Assembly: GCF_007858365.1 (NCBI RefSeq)
Contig: NZ_VFIO01000013.1
Location: 1 to 64,000 of the forward strand
Direction of reading: 5' to 3'
Length of the DNA stretch: 64,000 nucleotides
From: Pseudomonas saxonica
GTDB lineage: Bacteria > Pseudomonadota > Gammaproteobacteria > Pseudomonadales > Pseudomonadaceae
The notes beneath the pieces were generated by a model, which saw only the letters and a program-made list of their open reading frames with translations, was not told the origin of the DNA and made no database searches. Below are positions 17,301 through 23,320 of the stretch, in pieces. Within the stretch, counting starts at the first letter, position 1; each line of letters begins with the position of its first letter. The position numbers and the translations under genes were made by a program.

Positions 17301-19893
17301 CGGCGCACATAACATCACCGGTATGCAATTCGCCACCGATGGCTACCGCTTGGTGAACGGCGCGGTGGGTTCGCTAAGCCTGGTCAACGGTGAACTGGGC
17401 AATGCCACGGTGCGGGTTGATCCGAATGCTACGGCGACCGTTGGTACCGCACTCAATGGCAGTGCCACCCTCGGCAAATATGACAGGGGTACGTTGGTGC
17501 TCAACGCGGCCAACGGTTACACCGGTGGGACGGCGCTCAACGGCGGCAAAATCGTGGTCGGCAATAACGCCGCGCTCGGTACCGGCGCGCTAACCGCCGC
17601 GGACAGCACTGAGTTGGACAGCAACGCCGCGGTGGCTCTGGGCAATAATGTGGTGCTCAACGGCGCATTGAATGTCACCGGCTCGAATGCCTTGACCCTG
17701 GGCGGCGTGGTCAGTGGCACGGGGAGCCTGATCAAGAATGGCGCGTCCAGCCTGACCCTCAATGGCAATAACAGCTACAGCGGCGGCACCCTGCTCAATG
17801 GTGGCACTTTGGTGCTGGGCAATAACGCCGCGCTGGGCAGCGGTGCCTTGGTATTAAAAAGCGGCACGACGCTGGACAGCAACAACACCGCGAGCCTTGT
17901 CAACGCGGTCGACCTCAACGACAGTCTGACTCTGGCAGGCAGCCATGACCTGACCCTCAGCGGTGTCATCAGTGGCAACGGTAACTTGAACAAACAGGGT
18001 GCCAGCGCGCTGACCCTGAGCGGCAACAATACATTCAACGGGGCGCTGAACGTGCTCAATGGCAGCTTGAACCTGATCGGCAATACCGGCCTGGGCAACG
18101 CCGACCTGAGCGTGGGCAGTGGCGCCTCGGTCAGCATCAGCGGCCTCAACAATCTCGACGGCCTCAGTGGCTCGGGTGCGTTGACGCTGGCATCCGGCAG
18201 TGCTCTGCAGATGGGTGAAGGCGGGAGCAGTAGCGTCTATGAGGGATCGATCAGCGGCGATGGTCATCTGATCAAGGCCGGTATCGGCAAGCAGGAGCTC
18301 AATGGTAATTCGACGGTCGGCGGCGGCACCCGAGTATTGGCGGGCAGCCTGATCGTCGGCAGTGCGGCGGGTTCCAGCGCTAGCCTGGCCAGCGATATCG
18401 ATGTTGCCCAAGGCGCCATGCTGGGCGGCCATGGCACCGTCATTGGCGATATCAACATGGCCAGTGGTGCGACCCTCAACCCGGGCAACTCCATCGGTAC
18501 CCTGAAGGTCAACGGAGACCTGAACTTCAACAAAGGGTCGACGCTGGTCATTGAAGCCAACCCAGACGGCCGTTCCGATCGGGTGATCGCCTCCGGCTCC
18601 GTCGCGCTGGACGGTGCGAACCTCAGCGTCCTGGCCAGCACCGGCAGCTGGGCGCCAAACACCCCGTACAACATCATCCAGGCCAACAGCCTGACCGGCA
18701 CCTTTGGCAGCGTCAGCAGCAACCTGGCGTTCCTCATGCCTTTGGTGTCGTACGCCAGCAATGGCGTGACCCTGAACCTCGCGCGCAATGACGTCGCGTT
18801 CGCTTCCGTGGCGCAAACCTACAACCAGCGTGCGGTGGCCGGAGCGCTGGACAGCGCAAGTACGGGCGCCGTGCATGACGCGGTCGCGGCACTCAGCGCC
18901 GATCAGGCGCGCGCGGCCTACAACAGTCTGTCGGGAGAGATCCACCCCAGTACCCGTGGCGCGTTGTTCGATGACAGCCGCTATGTGCGCGATGCGATCG
19001 GCACGCGCCTGCGCAACGCCCAGGTCCAGTCCCAGAGCGAAGGCGTACTGCACGTCGACGCTGACAGCAACATGACCTTCTGGGTAACTGGCTACGGCAG
19101 CTGGGGCGACAGCGACGGCAACAGCAACGTCGCCGACCTCGACCACAACAGCCAAGGCATGCTGATGGGCGTCGACATGCCGTTGAATGATACTTGGCGC
19201 GCTGGCGTGGCGGCGGGCTACGGCAACACTGATCTGGACGCCAATGCCCGCAACTCTTCAGCCAAAATCAACAGCACGTCGTTGACCGCCTACCTGGGTG
19301 GCCAGTGGGATGCCTTGCATTTGCGTACTGGCGTCTCCCATGCCTGGAACAAGGTCGAGAGCAGTCGTCATGTGCAAGTCGGCAGTTTGCAGGAACACGT
19401 CAAGGCCGATTACGATGCCAGCACTCAACAAGTGTTCGCAGAACTGGGCTATGACGTGCAGGTGGGTAACCTGACGCTTGAGCCTTTTGCCGGCTTGTCC
19501 CATGTCAAAGTCGACAGTGACCGCTTCCGCGAACATGGCGGCAGCACGTCGCTGAGCAGCGACAGCGAGAAGGACAGGGCGACCTATTCCAGCCTCGGTC
19601 TGCGCGCCAGGACGGCGTCGGCTGAAGTGGCCGGTGTACCCCTGAGCGTACAAAGCAGTCTGGCATGGCAGCGGGTGCTTGATGAGCCCGGTGAGAAGAG
19701 TCGCCTAAGTCTGAATGGCTATGACAGTTTCACCGTCAAAGGCGTGCCGCTTGCGCAGGATACCGCTCTGGTGCAACTGGGTGTCAGCGCCAAACTGGCT
19801 CCGCAAGCAAGCCTGGACCTTGGCTACTCGGGGCAGATAGGCGATGGCTACAGCGACCACGGTGTGCGTCTGGGGCTCAACATCGCGTTCTAA
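8380..19893 (+). CDS. Giant type Va autotransporter adhesin-like protein with PATR-type repeats
   Basis: A surface or secreted protein of about 3837 residues that carries its own outer-membrane translocator. Residues 1-53 are an extended signal peptide (MNRVYALVWN start, Arg/Lys-rich middle, hydrophobic core ending SSMAFA) as in long autotransporters. The passenger (about 54-3560) is a Gly/Asn/Thr/Ser-rich beta-helix made of passenger-associated repeats with motifs such as LTKNGAANLTLNG, NTYSGGTTLNAGTL and ALGTGAL, about 86 residues apart. Three copies of a larger module (NYTG, FWDGNQPVANG, TNWTDVNG, FAVFQ) punctuate it. Residues ~3565-3837 form the 12-strand beta-domain (MTFWVTGYGSWGD to the terminal Phe). 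The ATG at 8380 is chosen over a GTG 111 bases upstream because of AAGGAAG and the signal sequence. The frame is open throughout. The ligand is unknown; adhesion or aggregation is inferred. Confidence 0.93.
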   Translation: MNRVYALVWNASLGCWAVTHEFSKRCRKGSRCSGKLALAAILLGPVFSSMAFATCSTAGSTVTCTGVPPQPLIPNDFASTDDNLTVNVNSGAQMDATLGGHAIDLTGINITLNNFGIIDPAVLGPVAVLSGGAFIGTGATSTVNVLNQTGAIMRGTGMLLGLNLTSINGLAIGVNNAASGTTTITNNGTITSTGLSMGGMTLADTPVVGIYGGSQINMTNSRTGVINGRIAFETSAAGNTFTNAGEITGGVSMGAASTNTFIAVTGSKVLRGDGVQTSVGLGGLNGVNLTFAPTGTVDGGAGGTNSLILQNQVGVGGGTTGDGTASSATYVNFNNLILNSGNWTLQGPLVSGSTTLNGGIARFNNNATFGSGVLTSNGGIIEASNAGLNVSNGIDLGAGGITVQGSNATTLSGVISGSGGLTKTGSNGSLTVSGANTYLGNTTLSGGTVQVSNNKAFSTGTLNITSATTLSAPGIINLDNAISLGGTLTASGTGALTLGGLISGSSSLTKWGTGNLTVSGANTGYTGTTILSTGSLVVTNNNSLGTGALSTAAGTTLDASAPVALANAVSLGGYLNVGGSANVTLGGIVSGSGGLFKNGAANFTLNGANTFSSGTALNAGTLIVGSNTALGTGALSAVAGTTLDASTTVALANAVSLGGNLNVGGSANVTLGGIVSGSGGLTKNGAANLTLNGTNTYSGDTTLNAGSLTVGTGAALGTGALTVAGAGTLNSRSAVTLNNNMILNANLTAGGANALTLGGVISGVNGLIKTGASSLTLNGNNTYTGITALNAGSLVAGSSTALGTGALNASNGTSLDASIAATLGNNVNLSGTLTLGATQALTLGGVVAGIGGLTKNGAADLTLNGANTYFGNTVLNTGKLIVGSNTALGSGTLNAAASTTLDANTAVSLNNTLALAGGLNVDGTADISLTGLVSGAGSLVKNGTANLMLNAANNYLAGTRLNAGTLTVGNSSALGSGALTVAGASTLDSNSPLVSLSNAVALNSALTVGGTQNLTLGGVTSGTGQLIKNGAANLTLNANNSFSGGTTLNGGTLTLGNANGLGSGALIVDRVATLDNSASFGIGNSITLNAGLTVAGNNDLSLNGIIDGAGSLTKNGWSDLTLAGNNTFTGALNILSGSVTTLNSNALGNTYSVNINAGAGLNLGSNASLGALTGSGSVQLTASNTLSVGSGSITSNFDGDLSGSGGLVKVGTGTLNLTGINGITGNTAINGGTVGLSGSLASAQVNVNSGGTLTGTGSALGSVNVNSDGHLALSSGNQLSAGSLTLAAGSNVDVALGTPSTTSLMNVGGNLTLNGNLNVSDAGGFGVGVYRLFNYTGALTNLGLDVASVPFGYGLGDLVVQTGVANQINIQVSAPSGNIRYWDGSQPLANGVVDGGNGAWNAVGTNWTDANGLVNQPWAGDFAVFQVTAGTVTVNGTQVFTGMQFLTDGYNVVNGAASQLTAVNGTGGTSALRVDPGVTATINANINGSGILNKLDSGTLVLGGANAYTGGTQLDGGKIIVGSNTALGTGTLTVNAGTQLDSNAAVTLANAATLNGNLTVFGSNSLILNGVIGGTGGLIKNGVANLTLGGNNAFLGPVVLNSGGLILASNSALGSGTLNAAGGTALDASKAVSFNNAVNLAGNLGIVGTADLTLTGTVNGAGSLSKNGASNLTLGGYNNFLGGTTLNAGTLTAGSNSALGLGNLTVAGASALDSSSALSLGNNVVINANLSNTGTNNLTLAGVVSGAGGLIKNGTSNLTLNGINTYMGGTTLNAGTLTLGTGASLGSGALTVAGASALNNTAPLVLANNLNVNANLALTGNNNLTLGGIIAGAGTLTKYGLADVTLSGNNTYTGTFDALAGSLTTLSSGALGNNATVALSAGAALNLGASSSLASLTGSGTALIGTGNTLSLGGNNISSTFAGNLRGDGGLTKLGNGTLTLSGISHLTGDTLVNAGKLQLNGSLASGNVLVNNGGTLGGSGTLTGAVTVADGGQLAGVTGSTLSVDSLIFNANSTFDVGLGTPMSGGGNGLVNVGGNLTLDGTLNVSDIGGFGSGVYRLMNYTGGLTDNGMLIGTVPGSVTPGYLTLQTALANQINLLVSVPGVTVQFWDGNQPVANGSVEGGSGAWGTGSTNWTDVNGTTNQAWTNNFAVFQGAAGTVTVNGAQTFTGMQFVTDGYTVVNGTAGQLTAVNGSGGTAALRVDPGVTATIDATINGSGTLNKLDAGTLVLGGANAYTGGTQLDGGKIIVGSDTALGTGALTANAGTQLDSNATVTLANAATLNGNLTVVGSNALTLHGVIDGTGGLIKNGSANLTLSGNNNFLGGITLNAGTLTPGSNSALGLGNLTVAGASALDSNSPLSLGNNVVLNANLSNTGSNNLILTGVVSGAGGLIKNGASNLTLNGINTFSGGTTLNAGTLTLGTGTSLGSGALTVAGASTLDNAAPLMLANNFNATANLALAGNNNLTLGGVIAGAGTLTKNGAANLTLSGNNIFLGGITLNGGTLTASNNSALGLGKLTVAGAAVLDSNSPLSLGNNVVLNANLSNTGSNNLALAGVVSGAGGLIKNGASNLKLNGINTFSGGTTLNAGTLTLGTGASLGSGALTVAGASTLDNTSPLSLANNLNVNANLALAGNNNLTLGGVIAGAGTLTKNGLADVNLSANNTFSGTFDVLAGSLSTLSGGTLGNNATVNLGNGAALKLGTTGNLASLTGSGTALVGAGKTLSLGGNSSSTFGGTLRGDGGLTKLGNGTLTLNGISDLTGDTQVNVGTLQVNGSLASANVRINSGGTLGGSGALRGAVTVADGGHLAGVTGSTLSMDSLVFNANSNFDVSLGNPVSGGGNALVNVADNLTLDGTLNVRDIGGFGSGVYRLMNYTGGLTDNGMLIGTVPGSVTRGDLMLQTAQANQVNLLVTTPGVTVQFWDGNQRVANGSVDGGSGIWDSSSTNWTDVNGTTNQGRTHSFAVFQGAAGTVTVNGAHNITGMQFATDGYRLVNGAVGSLSLVNGELGNATVRVDPNATATVGTALNGSATLGKYDRGTLVLNAANGYTGGTALNGGKIVVGNNAALGTGALTAADSTELDSNAAVALGNNVVLNGALNVTGSNALTLGGVVSGTGSLIKNGASSLTLNGNNSYSGGTLLNGGTLVLGNNAALGSGALVLKSGTTLDSNNTASLVNAVDLNDSLTLAGSHDLTLSGVISGNGNLNKQGASALTLSGNNTFNGALNVLNGSLNLIGNTGLGNADLSVGSGASVSISGLNNLDGLSGSGALTLASGSALQMGEGGSSSVYEGSISGDGHLIKAGIGKQELNGNSTVGGGTRVLAGSLIVGSAAGSSASLASDIDVAQGAMLGGHGTVIGDINMASGATLNPGNSIGTLKVNGDLNFNKGSTLVIEANPDGRSDRVIASGSVALDGANLSVLASTGSWAPNTPYNIIQANSLTGTFGSVSSNLAFLMPLVSYASNGVTLNLARNDVAFASVAQTYNQRAVAGALDSASTGAVHDAVAALSADQARAAYNSLSGEIHPSTRGALFDDSRYVRDAIGTRLRNAQVQSQSEGVLHVDADSNMTFWVTGYGSWGDSDGNSNVADLDHNSQGMLMGVDMPLNDTWRAGVAAGYGNTDLDANARNSSAKINSTSLTAYLGGQWDALHLRTGVSHAWNKVESSRHVQVGSLQEHVKADYDASTQQVFAELGYDVQVGNLTLEPFAGLSHVKVDSDRFREHGGSTSLSSDSEKDRATYSSLGLRARTASAEVAGVPLSVQSSLAWQRVLDEPGEKSRLSLNGYDSFTVKGVPLAQDTALVQLGVSAKLAPQASLDLGYSGQIGDGYSDHGVRLGLNIAF
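9690..11825 (+). repeat. Tandem 258-nt (86-codon) repeats in the autotransporter passenger
   Basis: Successive units carry GLTKNGAANLTLNG, then NTYSG-TTLNAG, then LGTGAL and LDAS/NN stretches in the same order. The unit boundaries recur in exact 258-base steps at about 9690, 9948, 10467, 10725, 10983 and 11241, and antisense stops recur in the same register. This indicates in-frame tandem duplication of one beta-helix unit, with sequence divergence between copies. Confidence 0.8.
12292..12966 (+). repeat. Autotransporter higher-order module, copy 1
   Basis: Encodes NVGGNLTLNGNLNVSD, VYRLFNYTGAL, YWDGSQPLANG, TNWTDANG, GDFAVFQ and GGTQLDGGKIIVG. The same order recurs at 14470 and 16909. The Tyr codon of VYRL is at 12367-12369. 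This is the most divergent of the three copies. Confidence 0.8.
14470..15144 (+). repeat. Autotransporter higher-order module, copy 2
   Basis: Encodes NVGGNLTLDGTLNVSDIGG, VYRLMNYTGGLTDNG, FWDGNQPVANGSVEGG, TNWTDVNGTTNQ, NFAVFQGAAGTVTVNG and GGTQLDGGKIIVG. The VYRL Tyr codon is at 14548-14550, 2181 bases (727 codons) after copy 1. Confidence 0.85.
16909..17586 (+). repeat. Autotransporter higher-order module, copy 3
   Basis: Encodes VNVADNLTLDGTLNVRDIGG, VYRLMNYTGGLTDNG, FWDGNQRVANGSVDGG, TNWTDVNGTTNQ and FAVFQGAAGTVTVNG. The VYRL Tyr codon is at 16984-16986, 2436 bases after copy 2. The extra 255 bases relative to the first spacing equal about one 85-codon unit, consistent with a single extra PATR repeat in the second period. 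Confidence 0.85.
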
Positions 19894-19900
19894 ATACCGG

Positions 19901-19927
19901 GCCTGCGAGGTGCAATGCCTCGCAGGC
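19901..19927 (+). terminator. Hairpin after the autotransporter gene
   Basis: A 10-bp perfect stem, GCCTGCGAGG and CCTCGCAGGC, with a 7-base loop starts 8 bases after the stop codon. No T-run follows, so it may act as an mRNA 3'-end stabiliser or a weak terminator. Confidence 0.55.
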
Positions 19928-20047
19928 TGGGACACGCTCCTGAATTCACCGCCCGGAACCCTAAAGAGTGCACGGCATCGTTCAGCAAGCGTTTCGAGAA
20001 TGAATGAGCCCCGCCAAGACGGGTGGAGCTCACTTAAGGTGTGCGGC

Positions 20048-20905
20048 TTACAGAATAGGCTTGCCACCGGTCACACCAATTCTGGAGCCGGAGATATAAC
20101 TGGACTCATCAGAGGCCAGCATCACATAGACCGGCGCCACTTCTACTGGCTGCCCCGGACGCCCCATCGGGGTTTGGCCACCGAAGTCTTTGACTTCATC
20201 TTCCGGCATGGTTGCCACGATCAAGGGTGTCCAGATAGGGCCGGGGGCCACGCTGTTGACGCGAATCCCTTTGTCCCCCAGCAGTTGAGCCAGCCCGCCA
20301 GTGAAATTGGCGATGGCGCCTTTGGTGGTGGCATAGGGCAAAAGGGTGGGCTTGGGCATATCCGAATTAATGGAACTGGTGTTAATAATCGAACTGCCGG
20401 GGCGCAAATGCGGTAACGCCGCTTTGCAGATTCTGAAGATGGCAGTGATGTTGATGTCAAACGTTCTGACCCATTCCTCATCCGTGATCTCCTCAAGTGA
20501 GAAGTGGGTCATTTGAAAGGCCGCGTTGTTGACCAGCACATCAATGCGTCCGAATTGCGCCACGGTTTTGGCGACAATGGATTCACATTGCTCCTTTTGA
20601 GCGAGATCACCGGGCAGTAACAGACACTGACGACCGGCTTCCTTGACCCAGCGAGCAGTCTCTTGAGCGTCCTCGTGTTCATCCAGATAGGCAATCGCAA
20701 CATCGGCGCCTTCACGAGCATATGCAATGGCAACGGCACGGCCGATCCCGCTGTCGCCACCGGTGATCAATGCGATTTTGTTATTCAGTCGACCCGATCC
20801 CTTGTAGCTCTGCTCACCACAGTCCGGGTGCGGCTCCATTTTGCGCTGTGAACCGGGTACAGATTGCGCTTGCGGTGCGAACGGGGGCGTAGGGTAGTGC
20901 TTCAT
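20048..20905 (-). CDS. SDR family oxidoreductase (YghA-like NAD(P)-dependent dehydrogenase)
   Basis: A cytoplasmic NAD(P)-dependent alcohol/aldehyde dehydrogenase-type protein of about 285 residues. Visible features: a long Pro-rich N-terminal extension (HYPTPPFAPQAQSVPGSQ) typical of the YghA/general-stress SDRs, the cofactor motif GGDSGIGRAVA, NNAA, and the catalytic YATTK (Tyr-x3-Lys) with a preceding Ser-rich NTSSIN. It ends with ISGSRIGVTGGKPIL, also subfamily-typical. The ATG at 20905 is chosen because AGGAG lies 7-8 bases upstream; an upstream in-frame start at 20953 lacks a site. Substrate unknown. Confidence 0.88.
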   Translation of the reverse strand: MKHYPTPPFAPQAQSVPGSQRKMEPHPDCGEQSYKGSGRLNNKIALITGGDSGIGRAVAIAYAREGADVAIAYLDEHEDAQETARWVKEAGRQCLLLPGDLAQKEQCESIVAKTVAQFGRIDVLVNNAAFQMTHFSLEEITDEEWVRTFDINITAIFRICKAALPHLRPGSSIINTSSINSDMPKPTLLPYATTKGAIANFTGGLAQLLGDKGIRVNSVAPGPIWTPLIVATMPEDEVKDFGGQTPMGRPGQPVEVAPVYVMLASDESSYISGSRIGVTGGKPIL

Positions 20906-21086
20906 GGCGTGGCTCCTGATTAACTTCAGAGGTTGCCTAAGGTGTGAATGCACGCACTCGCAAAAGTTTAAAAAAAATGAAGAGGGATGGATGGGCGGCG
21001 CTCTAGATCATGCCTTCTGAAGCAAAATCGAATTATGCAGCCGTGCATATGGGGTATATTACGACCTGTTTCAGCCCGCACCGAGA

Positions 21087-22049
21087 TTGCTTTTGTCGAC
21101 TATTGACCTCGCTACCCCACCTGCTACCGGCCTCCAGCTCAATCAGGTTAGGCCGCCGGTATCGCTCTATCTTGAGAGGCTCGCGCCGTCTAGCCGTCAG
21201 ACAATGCGCTACATCCTGCAAGACGCGGCTGATCGCTTGGGAGTGGAAGACGTTTCAATAGATGAGTTCCCCTGGCAGGAGCTGCAACCGGGGCATATCA
21301 CAGCACTGGTCGCTGCATTGCGTGAAGACGGTTATGCGCCCAACACATCATCGCTGTACGTCAATGCCATCCGTGGCGTAATGAATCAGGCATGGCAACA
21401 AAGCCTGATTACGCAGGACCACCTGCTCAAGATTCGTGCCGTGAAGGCGAGCGGGGGTTCGCGGTTGGTCAAGGGCCGCAATCTGCGGCGCACCCTGATA
21501 CGCGAGCTGATGGACGTGTGCGCCGCTGACCCACGACCACAAGGGCTAAGAGATGCGGCGATCATGGCGATCTTGTACGGATCGGGAATGCGCAAGTCAG
21601 AGTCGGTGAACATGGATCTGTGGCAAGTCAATGTCGTGGAACGCAGTCTGCAAGTCCTCGGCAAGGGTAATAAAGAGCTGATCAAGTTCGCTCCGGCCTG
21701 GGCTTTTGAAAAGCTTGAGGCGTGGCTGGCGTTTCGCCGCGAGCAACTGCCACAAGGCGTCAGTGACGATGTGTTCTTGTTTAACCGGATTCGGCGTGGC
21801 AATCACATCACCCGTGAGCGACTGACCAAGCACGCGATTTACTACATTGCCAAGCAGCGAGGCAGGCAAATCGGGGTCGATATCATGCCCCATGACTTTC
21901 GACGCTCGTTTATCACCCGGGTTATCGAGGAATACGACGTGTCGATTGCACAAAAACTCGCTCACCATGCCAACATCGCGACAACAGTCGCTTATGACAT
22001 GCGCGACGATAATGAGCGTCGAAATGTGACTGATCGGTTCCAGTTATAA
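21087..22049 (+). CDS. Tyrosine recombinase / site-specific integrase
   Basis: A 320-residue XerC/D-type recombinase. The N-terminal SAM-like core-binding region spans ~20-120; the catalytic domain follows with R169 (GSGMRKSE), K193 (LGKGNKE), H269 and R272 (HDFRR), H293 (LAHHAN) and the nucleophile Y303 (VAYDM), so all active-site residues are present. The start is uncertain: no ATG precedes the core-binding domain, and TTG at 21087 or 21093 is used here without a clear ribosome-binding site. No excisionase, phage genes or att repeats are seen beside it. It lies 6.5 kb from the dif site but is distinct from the housekeeping XerC/XerD by its lone context. Confidence 0.82.
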   Translation: MLLSTIDLATPPATGLQLNQVRPPVSLYLERLAPSSRQTMRYILQDAADRLGVEDVSIDEFPWQELQPGHITALVAALREDGYAPNTSSLYVNAIRGVMNQAWQQSLITQDHLLKIRAVKASGGSRLVKGRNLRRTLIRELMDVCAADPRPQGLRDAAIMAILYGSGMRKSESVNMDLWQVNVVERSLQVLGKGNKELIKFAPAWAFEKLEAWLAFRREQLPQGVSDDVFLFNRIRRGNHITRERLTKHAIYYIAKQRGRQIGVDIMPHDFRRSFITRVIEEYDVSIAQKLAHHANIATTVAYDMRDDNERRNVTDRFQL

Positions 22050-22115
22050 CTAAATAAAATATGGAACCCTTGCGGCATCGCCTACCCTAAAGACTAACAA
22101 CACGGGAGGTGATGT

Positions 22116-22346
22116 ATGGAAACTCAATATATCTGGGTAGCGTCGGCCATCATTTTGCTGCTGGTGGAATTTTGGGCAATTAATTCTGTACTTAAAAGCG
22201 GTGGCCACGCCACAAGCCGGCTCATGTGGCTCGCAATTATTATCTTTGTCCCGCTGTTTGGGATGCTGGCGTGGCTTATTGGCGGCCCTCGAGTCCATAA
22301 CAGCACGTCGTTGCATCACAGAGCACATCGCTCAAGAAGTCATTAA
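22116..22346 (+). CDS. Small membrane protein with PLDc_N (cardiolipin synthase N-terminal-like) domain
   Basis: A 76-residue protein with two membrane helices (about 5-25 and 38-58) and a His/Arg-rich tail (STSLHHRAHRSRSH). The second helix ends with the MLAWLIGGPR stretch that resembles the phospholipase D N-terminal membrane module (VPLFGMLAWLIGG). No HKD catalytic domain follows. A strong GGGAGGTGAT ribosome-binding site precedes the ATG. Its stop overlaps the start of a 56-codon gene by one base, suggesting translational coupling. Function unknown. Confidence 0.8.
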   Translation: METQYIWVASAIILLLVEFWAINSVLKSGGHATSRLMWLAIIIFVPLFGMLAWLIGGPRVHNSTSLHHRAHRSRSH

Positions 22347-22516
22347 TGAGCAAGCCATCAGAAAATCCTGAAACACAGGATAAGCCACCGGGTGAGGTTG
22401 AGCGCGCCAATGACGCTCTTCGCTCACCTGAAGTGGCTGACGGTAAAAAAACCAGAGCGGGCGATACAACCGCTCAGTCGACCGCTCGTCAACAACAGTC
22501 AAAGCCCGATAAGTAA
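22346..22516 (+). CDS. Small hydrophilic hypothetical protein coupled to the PLDc_N gene
   Basis: A 56-residue frame beginning MSKPSENPETQDKPP and ending RQQQSKPDK. The start ATG shares its A with the TAA of the upstream membrane-protein gene (TAATG), a classic coupling arrangement. The product is rich in Lys, Glu, Asp, Gln and Pro, has no hydrophobic segment and looks disordered. I do not recognise a family; the junction and uninterrupted frame are the evidence. Confidence 0.5.
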   Translation: MSKPSENPETQDKPPGEVERANDALRSPEVADGKKTRAGDTTAQSTARQQQSKPDK

Positions 22517-22525
22517 TCACTGAAG

Positions 22526-22975
22526 TCAAAGCTGTTTGACCATGATGATCGTGCGCTCTGCGCCAAAATACTCATCGCGCTCTACTGAATAGCCCAATGA
22601 CCGGTAAAAACCCTCAGCGGTGATCGAAGAGGGCACTTTCAACGCCGTTACCCCATTGTGTGCAGCCTCGGCCTCTAGCATCGACATCAATTTGCTGCCG
22701 ATGCCCGAACCTTGCAGCCCCGGATCGACGAATACGCTGCGAACCACTTGCCGGTCTAGACTTGCAGTGCCGACAACGAGGCCCTTGTGCGTGGCCACGT
22801 AGACCTGACGGTGGCTCAACAAAGCAAGGATATGCGCCGCAGTGAAGTTCTGCTGAACCAACGCGATGACCTCTGACGGGTAATCCTGTGCATTAGAGAC
22901 CTGCAGCGCTGCAAGAATAAGCGCACTGATTGGCTCGGCATCTTCAACGCGGGCGACTCGCAACTGAACTTTCAT
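22526..22975 (-). CDS. GNAT family N-acetyltransferase
   Basis: A 149-residue acetyl-CoA-dependent acetyltransferase. Motif A is visible as VRSVFVDPGLQGSGIGSKLMSMLE (the Gln/Gly-x-Gly-x-Gly/Ala acetyl-CoA loop), and the C-terminal GFYRSLGYSVERDEYFG is motif B. Full length for the fold. It is convergent with the small-gene pair on its left. Substrate unknown. Confidence 0.87.
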   Translation of the reverse strand: MKVQLRVARVEDAEPISALILAALQVSNAQDYPSEVIALVQQNFTAAHILALLSHRQVYVATHKGLVVGTASLDRQVVRSVFVDPGLQGSGIGSKLMSMLEAEAAHNGVTALKVPSSITAEGFYRSLGYSVERDEYFGAERTIIMVKQL

Positions 22976-23135
22976 AGCGTCTGCATCCTGATGAATAGAT
23001 TTAACCGCTCAATCACAGGCCACTGGCATTAAAAGCTGGTGATGCTGCAGTTGGTTAAATTTTGTAATAAGTCTGCCACGCTTTCTAAACTCAAAGCGCT
23101 GTAGGATTGCCTCCCCAAATTTCCGAAAGGTTTAT

Positions 23136-23315
23136 ATGAACACGCTCCTGGAGCCTCCCAGTCGCTATTCCCTGCCAGCATCCCGTCTGTGCGCAGCCAC
23201 TGTTTTTCAATTCGAAGCACCCACCACTCTTTTATTGAAGCTCGGCACCTTGTCTGCAGCTTTGTGCGTCCGTGCGCGTTACGCGCACTCCCTGACTTTG
23301 CGAGTGTGTGAATAA
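23136..23315 (+). CDS. Possible 59-codon leader ORF upstream of the TerC-family gene
   Basis: Starts MNTLLEPPSRYSLPASR and ends LTLRVCE, with GAAAGG 7 bases before the ATG and its stop 5 bases before the ATG of the TerC-CBS gene. It has no recognised family and unremarkable composition (several Cys and Leu). The spacing suggests either translational coupling or a leader peptide; it could equally be a chance frame in the 5' untranslated region. Confidence 0.35.
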   Translation: MNTLLEPPSRYSLPASRLCAATVFQFEAPTTLLLKLGTLSAALCVRARYAHSLTLRVCE

Positions 23316-23320
23316 ATTTT

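Noticed and set aside
22976..23320. Possible manganese (yybP-ykoY) riboswitch before the TerC-family gene
   Set aside because: I could not find the conserved loop sequences of that riboswitch; a covariance-model scan would settle it.
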